Shown: piece after piece, positions 6,763 to 11,387 of the stretch
Layout: each line of letters begins with the position of its first letter
Numbering within the stretch: position 1 is the stretch's first letter
Assembly: GCA_029932015.1 (NCBI GenBank)
Contig: JAOZQW010000045.1
Location: forward strand, 1-11,387
DNA: 11,387 nt
Reading direction: 5' to 3'
Source of the DNA: Candidatus Fermentibacteraceae bacterium
GTDB lineage: Bacteria; Fermentibacterota; Fermentibacteria; Fermentibacterales; JCC-6
Program-made: the position numbers and the translations under genes
Notes under the pieces: generated by a model
What the model was told of the DNA's origin: nothing
The model's input: only the letters and a program-made list of their open reading frames with translations
Databases searched by the model: none

Positions 6763-7646
6763 CAGCGACGCCTCCGTCTCTTCCTGAGTTCGAAGAATTT
6801 CCTCAGGGGTAGAACGAGATCGTCCGATGTTGAGATGCTCACGAGATCCAGTCCGGCACTGTGGCAGAGCTCGTTCCGCTGCTCCTGCTGCTTCCTGACC
6901 TCTGCAGCGAAGGATTTCCGCCAGCGTCTGCTGCTCGTGTCAACGATGCGCTCCGAGCCTGTTTCCGGATCACGAAACCTGATCTTCCCTATGGGAGGCA
7001 GAATGAGTTCTCTTGGATCAAAGATATGTATGCCGACCACATCATGCTTCCGCACGGCAGCGTTCAGAAGGCTGCTGCCTGAAGGGAAGCGAAAATCACT
7101 GATTATGAATACAAGCGCTCTCCTCTTGAGTGTCCTTCCGGCGAATCGCAGCGCTTTATCGAGATCTGCCGGGGACTGGCTGTCCGGAAGATCGAGTATT
7201 TTCCGAACAAGACCCAGTGCGTGCTTCCGTCCCTTGCCTGGAGGATGATAATCATGCACCCTGTCTGAGAAAGTTAGCATGCCTACCCTGTCATTGCTCC
7301 CGGCAGCTGCGAGAGCCATGACAGCGGCAACTTCAGCTGTCCTCTCAGCTTTCGTCAGGTTCAGGGAGCCGAACCTCAGGCTTCCGGAGAGATCGACCAT
7401 GAGGAGAACGAGCAGTTCTCTTTCCTCGGTGAATACCTTTACGAAGGGTGATCTGGTCCTTGCGAAGACATTCCAGTCGATCAGTCTTGGATCATCACCC
7501 TCTGTATAAGGGCGCAGATCGGTGAACTCCATTCCCTGGCCGCGGAAGATAGACCGGTAATCACCTCCGACCAGCTGGGCAACAAGCCTGCGTGTGCGGA
7601 TCTCGATGCGCCTGACCCGTCTGAATAGCGAATGAACATTTTCCAT
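6762..7646 (-). CDS. DUF58 domain protein (vWA-like MoxR partner)
   Basis: 294 residues, a typical soluble DUF58 protein (PF01882) with no membrane segment. The family hallmark is present: RGQGMEFTDLRPY followed by EGDDPRLIDWNVFAR (residues 35-63). A vWA-like fold follows, with a DLSGSL (85-90) resembling the MIDAS DxSxS motif and an IISDFR strand-end (181-186) where vWA domains place a metal-site Asp. Proteins of this family are nearly always encoded next to MoxR and are thought to be its substrate or adaptor; the exact role is unknown. The C-terminus ends in RKRRRRR, an unusually basic tail that could touch membrane phospholipid or nucleic acid. No strong ribosome-binding site is visible before ATG 7646, so translation probably depends on coupling to moxR. 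The stop shares one nucleotide with the next start (TGATG). Confidence 0.92.
   Translation of the reverse strand: MENVHSLFRRVRRIEIRTRRLVAQLVGGDYRSIFRGQGMEFTDLRPYTEGDDPRLIDWNVFARTRSPFVKVFTEERELLVLLMVDLSGSLRFGSLNLTKAERTAEVAAVMALAAAGSNDRVGMLTFSDRVHDYHPPGKGRKHALGLVRKILDLPDSQSPADLDKALRFAGRTLKRRALVFIISDFRFPSGSSLLNAAVRKHDVVGIHIFDPRELILPPIGKIRFRDPETGSERIVDTSSRRWRKSFAAEVRKQQEQRNELCHSAGLDLVSISTSDDLVLPLRKFFELRKRRRRR
6771..6775 (-). promoter_or_regulatory. Strong ribosome-binding site of the 286-residue Bat-operon membrane protein
   Basis: GGAGG lies 8 nt before ATG 6762 and is embedded in the DUF58 C-terminal codons. It is the best Shine-Dalgarno match I found in the Bat cluster. Confidence 0.6.
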
Positions 7647-7660
7647 GGGAAGACCGAGGC

Positions 7661-8653
7661 CTACTTGACCGGGATCCTGTCAAGGATCCTGTCGATTATC
7701 TCCTCTACTCCGACCTCCTCCGCTTCCGCTTCGAAAGAGCGAATTATCCTGTGCCGCAGCACATCATGTCCAACCTCTTTAACGAGGGAAGGGGTAACGA
7801 AAGGCTGACCGTAGATAAGCGCCCTGGCTCTGGAAGCTGCAAGGAGAGCAAGTGTGCCTCTTGGACTGGCTCCGACACTGATGAGATCTTCCAGATCCTT
7901 AAGTCCCGATTGTCTTGGATTCCTCGTCGCAGAGACGAGACGGACCATGTAATTCATGACAGCATCCTCAACTACGACCTCCGATGAAAGGCGTTGTAGC
8001 TCCAGAACACGCTCCGGAGTCATGACCGCGCTTATCGAAGGCATCGACCCGCCCCCAACACGCCTGAGAATCTCCATTTCCTCTTCCGCCGTGGGGTAGT
8101 CGATCTTCAGTTTGAGGAGAAATCTGTCAACCTGGGCCTCTGGAAGAGGATATGTTCCCTCCTGCTCAATCGGATTCTGTGTTGCCATAACGAAGAAGGG
8201 CTCAGGAAGCCTGTGTGTCTCCCCCCCGAAAGTAACCTGCCTCTCCTGCATCGCTTCCAGCAGTGCGCTCTGCACTTTAGCCGGTGCACGGTTTATCTCG
8301 TCTGCGAGTATGAACTGTGCGAAAACAGGTCCCTTCCTCGCGATAAAAGTACTGGTCTCAGGTTGAAATACCATAGTCCCCGTGAGATCGGTCGGGAGCA
8401 GATCCGGAGTGAACTGCAATCTGGAGAAAGAAGTCTCGACACATCTGGCGAGAGTCCTAGCGGCCAGTGTTTTGGCGAGTCCTGGCACTCCCTCTATAAG
8501 CACGTGGCCGCTACACAGAAGAGCAGTGGTGAGACCTATCCTGAAATCATCCTGCCCGACTACAACACTGGAGAACCTTTCCTCCAGCAAGTCGAGATCC
8601 GGTTTTACGGATGCTATTCTGCGTTCGAGATCCTCAATCAGTCTGCGTGGCAT
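7661..8653 (-). CDS. moxR: MoxR-family AAA+ ATPase
   Basis: 330 residues from ATG 8653. MoxR ATPases are cytosolic, probably hexameric, chaperone-like proteins that act with vWA-domain partners encoded beside them. Visible AAA+ elements: Walker A GVPGLAKT (55-62), Walker B ILADE (115-119) followed by the INRAP typical of MoxR, sensor 1 ATQNP (157-161), the EAQVDRF arginine-finger segment (172-178) and sensor 2 in GASPRG (261-266). All look intact, so the enzyme should be active. A TTG two codons upstream (8659) extends the frame, but the GGAAGGA Shine-Dalgarno sits 9 nt from the ATG and only 3 nt from the TTG, so I prefer the ATG. The gene opens the Bat cluster, and its start overlaps the end of the phosphohexomutase gene, which suggests translational coupling. 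The next gene, 14 nt downstream, encodes the usual DUF58 partner. Confidence 0.95.
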   Translation of the reverse strand: MPRRLIEDLERRIASVKPDLDLLEERFSSVVVGQDDFRIGLTTALLCSGHVLIEGVPGLAKTLAARTLARCVETSFSRLQFTPDLLPTDLTGTMVFQPETSTFIARKGPVFAQFILADEINRAPAKVQSALLEAMQERQVTFGGETHRLPEPFFVMATQNPIEQEGTYPLPEAQVDRFLLKLKIDYPTAEEEMEILRRVGGGSMPSISAVMTPERVLELQRLSSEVVVEDAVMNYMVRLVSATRNPRQSGLKDLEDLISVGASPRGTLALLAASRARALIYGQPFVTPSLVKEVGHDVLRHRIIRSFEAEAEEVGVEEIIDRILDRIPVK

Positions 8654-10028
8654 CTTCAAGTGTCCTTCCAGCTGTATTGATAAGACTCCTCACATAGCTT
8701 TCATACTTACGAAGTGCCTCTTTTGTTCCAGCTTCGAACCTCAGGACCAGAACGGGCTGCGTGTTGGAAGCCCTGACCAGACCCCAACCATCAGGAAATT
8801 CTATCCTGGCGCCATCGAGAGTATCTACAGTGCGCCCCTCCTTTTTCAGCATCCGCACTACTTCGTCTACTACGGAGAACTTGATTACATCAGGACAGTC
8901 CTCTCTCAGTTCCGGTGTTGAGAATACAGCGGGGAGGTCGGAGAGAAGCTCACCGATTGTAGCGTGTGATGAAGCAAGCACCTCAAGTAGTCTCAGTGTG
9001 GCGTACAGCGCATCATCGAAGCCGTAGTACCTGTCTCGGAAAAACACATGACCACTCATCTCACCTGCCAGAAGAGCGTTCTCAGCGGTCATGGCTCTCT
9101 TGATAAGAGAATGTCCCGTAGGTGCCATTACCGCCCTCCCGCCAGCTGCTGCCACCTCGTCGAAAAAGAGGCGGGAAGCCTTAACCTCTGAGATGATCGT
9201 TGCGCCTGGATTCTTCTGCAGAAGGCTCCTGGCAAGCAATATCAGGATCCTGTCACCCCAGATGACAGAACCATCTGCGTCAAGAACCCCAAGTCTGTCT
9301 GCATCACCATCGTAGGCAATGCCAACATCAGCCTTCTCCTTAAGGACCATTTCTCTGAGGTCAGTCAGATTGGACTCGACAGTGGGATCAGGATGATGAT
9401 TAGGAAACGTGCCATCCATCTCGCAGTAGAGCGGAACTATCCTGCAGCCGAGGGCTTCCAGGACTTCGCATGCTAGCTCTCCCCCGGTTCCATTGCCTCC
9501 ATCGACTACTACCTTGAGCGATCTGTCGAAGCAGAACTCAGAGACAAGCCTTTCGATGTATTGAGTTCGAATGGAGAGACTCACCGGTTCAGGAGATAAT
9601 TCCGATGCCGGATACTTCTCTGGATGTCCGGCTATTTCCTCCATAGTCTCCCTGATGGCCTGTATATCATCTCCAAACACGGTGTCCAGACCCTTCATGA
9701 TCTTGAAACCATTGTATTCGGAGGGGTTATGACTGCCTGTTATCATCACGGTTACGCCGGGTGAATGAGTATTGGCAGCAAAATATGTCATGGGAGTAGT
9801 CTGTACACCCAGGTCGATGACGAGTCCACCCTCAGAACGACATCCAGAAGTAAGCCACTTCTGAAGAAGAGCACCAGAGGGTCTGCAATCCCTGCCAATA
9901 GCAACTGGACCATCCGCAAGTCTTGTTAGAATCCGGCCAAGCATAGTAACCAGATCCTCAGTGAGCTGTTCAGGAAAGATGCCGCGAATGTCGTACTTTC
10001 TGAAAATGTCAGCTGGGAAGATCATCAT
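8634..10028 (-). CDS. manB: Phosphomannomutase/phosphoglucomutase (alpha-D-phosphohexomutase)
   Basis: 464 residues, the usual length for the bacterial PMM/PGM (ManB/AlgC) branch. These cytosolic enzymes interconvert hexose 6-phosphate and hexose 1-phosphate via a phosphoserine, supplying GDP-mannose and other sugar nucleotides for envelope polysaccharide. All four signature loops are present: the TGSHNP catalytic loop with the phosphoserine at Ser99, the metal-binding DGDADR (240-245), the sugar-specificity loop GEMSGH (322-327) and the phosphate-binding RASNTQP (419-425). The N-terminal FRKYDIRG and the PTGHSLIK motif (303-310) also fit this branch rather than GlmM, whose catalytic loop differs. 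The start is ATG at 10028, overlapping the upstream stop. A second ATG at 10025 sits at better distance from the AGGA upstream and could be the real start. The preferred sugar (mannose or glucose) cannot be told from sequence. The gene overlaps moxR by 20 nt. Confidence 0.95.
   Translation of the reverse strand: MMIFPADIFRKYDIRGIFPEQLTEDLVTMLGRILTRLADGPVAIGRDCRPSGALLQKWLTSGCRSEGGLVIDLGVQTTPMTYFAANTHSPGVTVMITGSHNPSEYNGFKIMKGLDTVFGDDIQAIRETMEEIAGHPEKYPASELSPEPVSLSIRTQYIERLVSEFCFDRSLKVVVDGGNGTGGELACEVLEALGCRIVPLYCEMDGTFPNHHPDPTVESNLTDLREMVLKEKADVGIAYDGDADRLGVLDADGSVIWGDRILILLARSLLQKNPGATIISEVKASRLFFDEVAAAGGRAVMAPTGHSLIKRAMTAENALLAGEMSGHVFFRDRYYGFDDALYATLRLLEVLASSHATIGELLSDLPAVFSTPELREDCPDVIKFSVVDEVVRMLKKEGRTVDTLDGARIEFPDGWGLVRASNTQPVLVLRFEAGTKEALRKYESYVRSLINTAGRTLEDATQTD
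8663..8669 (-). promoter_or_regulatory. Ribosome-binding site deciding the moxR start
   Basis: GGAAGGA lies 9 nt before ATG 8653 but only 3 nt before the in-frame TTG at 8659. Spacing and codon preference both favour the ATG. The site lies inside the 3' end of the phosphohexomutase gene. Confidence 0.5.
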
Positions 10029-10825
10029 TCTTCCTCGGGGTTGTCCGCCAGTGGAAGCTCAACGGCATACCTGCCTGCTTCCGGATCGCCAGTGAGCCAG
10101 CCGTCATGCGCACTGAGTATCTGACGGGCAAGTTCCACTCCAAGAGCCGAGCGTGTCTCTCTGCGGGCATATTCACCGGTGTAGTCTGCGGATAGCCTCA
10201 CCGCCCCATCCTGTACAGAGAGCACTACGTGGATCAACCCGCCAGTCATTGCAGGCCGGCTTACCTCAGAGAGAATATTCTCAATGGCATGTTTAAGATA
10301 CCGGCGGCTTCCCAGCACTCTCACATCCTCATCGATTGATACCGCCAGAGAAACTCCGCGGTCGGAAAAGCGGTCATTCCACTCATCAAGTGTTTCGAGA
10401 AGCAGACTGTCAAAGAGAATGATGGCAGCCTCCGGCTCCGTCATGAGGGGGGCCCCTCCCGATCTGTCCATCTTGCCCAGATATGCGATCTCTCTGATGA
10501 CTTCGAGGAAGTTCTCGATCTCCTCTATTTCACGGGCAAGGAGTGAGAGCTGATCTCTGACCTGCGGAGTTCCATCTAGTGGTCTAATCAGTTCTGCTGC
10601 GGTAGTTCGAACAGATTCAAGTGGCTTCCTGAGAGATACTCCGATTCTCGAGAGGATATCCGATTTCAGTTTTTCCAGCCCGTTAAGCTCCAGCTTCATC
10701 GCTTCCAGTCTTGCCTCAAGGCTCTCTATGCGCCTGGTATCAGCGGAACGTCTCCTTCTGTTGTGTTCCATCATCAGAAGCATCGCGCTTAGGACAAGGA
10801 ATACCACGGGTATTGACAAATTCAT
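10025..10825 (-). CDS. Membrane-anchored histidine-kinase-like protein, probably catalytically degenerate
   Basis: 266 residues. Residues 3-19 form one hydrophobic segment, followed by an RRRR patch (membrane anchor, body in the cytosol). Residues 25-60 are charged and heptad-like, probably a coiled coil. Residues 55-120 look like a dimerisation/phospho-acceptor region: the LSRIGVSLRKPL segment fits the HisKA pattern (SHELRxPL), but the His position is Val63 and the Glu is Ser64. Residues 140-260 look like a HATPase_c domain. In the N-box (AIENILSEVS) the second, Mg-binding Asn position is Glu187. The DxGxG box is reduced to D214 with both glycines displaced. The G2 box is SALGV rather than GxGLGL. 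No sensor domain is present, and no response-regulator gene is visible. Its stop overlaps the next start by ATGA. I infer a pseudokinase or scaffold. A strongly diverged active enzyme is the alternative. Confidence 0.7.
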   Translation of the reverse strand: MNLSIPVVFLVLSAMLLMMEHNRRRRSADTRRIESLEARLEAMKLELNGLEKLKSDILSRIGVSLRKPLESVRTTAAELIRPLDGTPQVRDQLSLLAREIEEIENFLEVIREIAYLGKMDRSGGAPLMTEPEAAIILFDSLLLETLDEWNDRFSDRGVSLAVSIDEDVRVLGSRRYLKHAIENILSEVSRPAMTGGLIHVVLSVQDGAVRLSADYTGEYARRETRSALGVELARQILSAHDGWLTGDPEAGRYAVELPLADNPEEE

Positions 10826-10828
10826 TAT

Positions 10829-11387
10829 TCAGTCAAGCTCCTTCAATGATTCTGCGATGACAACAGGACGACCAAGGAGATCAGAAAGCTCAACGAGCGT
10901 CATATCATCCAGGGTAAGACCTTCATGACTGAACATGACACCTGGTAGAATTATCGGACCGCCCCCAGGTTTTACATCAGTCATCTGAATGCTGTGTACA
11001 ATATCAGCCCCGGAGAGGAGACCGGACACCCCCACCTCAGAACCAAAAAAGCGATTCTCCACCTCAATTACCCTGTATGAGGTTCCCTGCAGGATACTTC
11101 TCAGAAAAGGTGCTGCCAGCACGCCGGTGCATATGATCCCCTTGCCGTGCAGCCCGGAGGGATCGAATGAGAGGAGATCGGAAAGAAGACCAATTCCGTT
11201 GGCATGCAGTGTGCATTCTTCATAAAATGAGGGATCAGGCAGCTTCCGGCCTGCTATGAGGAACAGTTCGTCTGAAGGGTAGCAGAATGCCGTCCCCCGT
11301 GTCTGGACCGCCCTGATACGTATCCTCTCGCATCTATCGAGTATATCCATGCACTCATCGGGGTCAGGACGTCTCAGCAGTACAAGT
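10829..11387 (-). CDS. DUF512-domain protein, C-terminal part (5' end outside window)
   Basis: The reading frame has no stop up to the right edge of the window, so this is the last 185 codons of a longer gene; an internal ATG at 11350 is probably not the start. Known family traits: DUF512 (PF04459) proteins are predicted Fe-S oxidoreductases, often with a PDZ-like and a radical-SAM-like region before DUF512. Seen here: an FCYPSDELFLIAG segment, a TGVLAAPFL segment, and the hallmark NRFFGSEVGVSGLLSGADI stretch encoded at about 11003-11056, followed by an ILPGVMF/LDDMT segment. These match the usual DUF512 order. The biochemical role is unknown for most members. The stop lies 3 nt before the next start, so the gene is probably co-transcribed with the downstream kinase-like gene. 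The N-terminal domains cannot be checked here. The family call is fairly sure; the function is not. Confidence 0.8.
   Translation of the reverse strand, partial: LVLLRRPDPDECMDILDRCERIRIRAVQTRGTAFCYPSDELFLIAGRKLPDPSFYEECTLHANGIGLLSDLLSFDPSGLHGKGIICTGVLAAPFLRSILQGTSYRVIEVENRFFGSEVGVSGLLSGADIVHSIQMTDVKPGGGPIILPGVMFSHEGLTLDDMTLVELSDLLGRPVVIAESLKELD

Noticed and set aside
6391..7248. Plus-strand 285-codon frame across the DUF58 gene and the DUF4381-like gene
   Set aside because: Antisense to two well-supported genes, with no recognisable domain and composition rich in Ser/Arg/Cys as expected from a shadow frame.
8213..8921. Overlapping plus-strand frames of 155 and 179 codons across moxR and manB
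   Set aside because: Antisense to moxR and the phosphohexomutase, whose active-site motifs are intact; no domain signal on the plus strand.

Overview
All recognisable genes in this window lie on the minus strand and read from the right edge toward the left, so the window is one long co-directional gene train. Translation starts are packed tightly against the preceding stops (ATGA and TGATG junctions, overlaps of 1-20 nt, gaps of 3-14 nt) from the right edge down to about position 1661. That spacing suggests one polycistronic unit or a few overlapping ones. No tRNA, rRNA, CRISPR array, insertion sequence or phage gene was seen. Base composition looks moderate (roughly half G+C by eye). The gene order resembles the MoxR/DUF58/Bat clusters of Bacteroidota, Chlorobi-like bacteria and spirochaetes. 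An uncultured diderm bacterium of the wider FCB type is a reasonable guess, but the sequence alone cannot fix the lineage.

Right part (11387-8634): the C-terminal part of a DUF512-type protein, usually fused to a radical-SAM-like region, runs in from outside the window. It is followed by a membrane-anchored histidine-kinase-like protein whose phospho-acceptor histidine and ATP-site residues look lost. Next comes a complete alpha-D-phosphohexomutase (phosphomannomutase/phosphoglucomutase) with all four active-site loops intact.

Central part (8653-1661): a seven-gene Bat (aerotolerance-type) operon. It encodes a MoxR AAA+ ATPase, a DUF58 protein, a 286-residue single-pass membrane protein with a DUF4381-like layout, two membrane vWA proteins (BatA-like and BatB-like), a secreted TPR protein carrying a long Asp/Glu/Gln repeat (BatC-like), and a BatD-like membrane protein with a beta-rich ectodomain. 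Positive-inside reasoning puts MoxR and DUF58 in the cytosol. It puts the vWA domains of BatA/BatB, BatC and the BatD ectodomain outside the inner membrane. The 286-residue protein and BatD both cross the membrane once and have helical cytosolic tails, so they are the best candidates to link the ATPase to the periplasmic vWA proteins. That wiring is inference.

Left part (1555-107): after about 105 nt containing an imperfect hairpin there is a sodium:solute symporter (SSS) gene of the PutP-like branch. Its substrate is unknown. The last 106 bases at the left edge hold no convincing feature.

The most unusual points are the apparent pseudo-histidine kinase wedged between DUF512 and the phosphohexomutase, the nested 9-bp/36-bp in-frame tandem repeat in batC, and a possible shared cytosolic fold in the two transmembrane linker proteins of the Bat operon.
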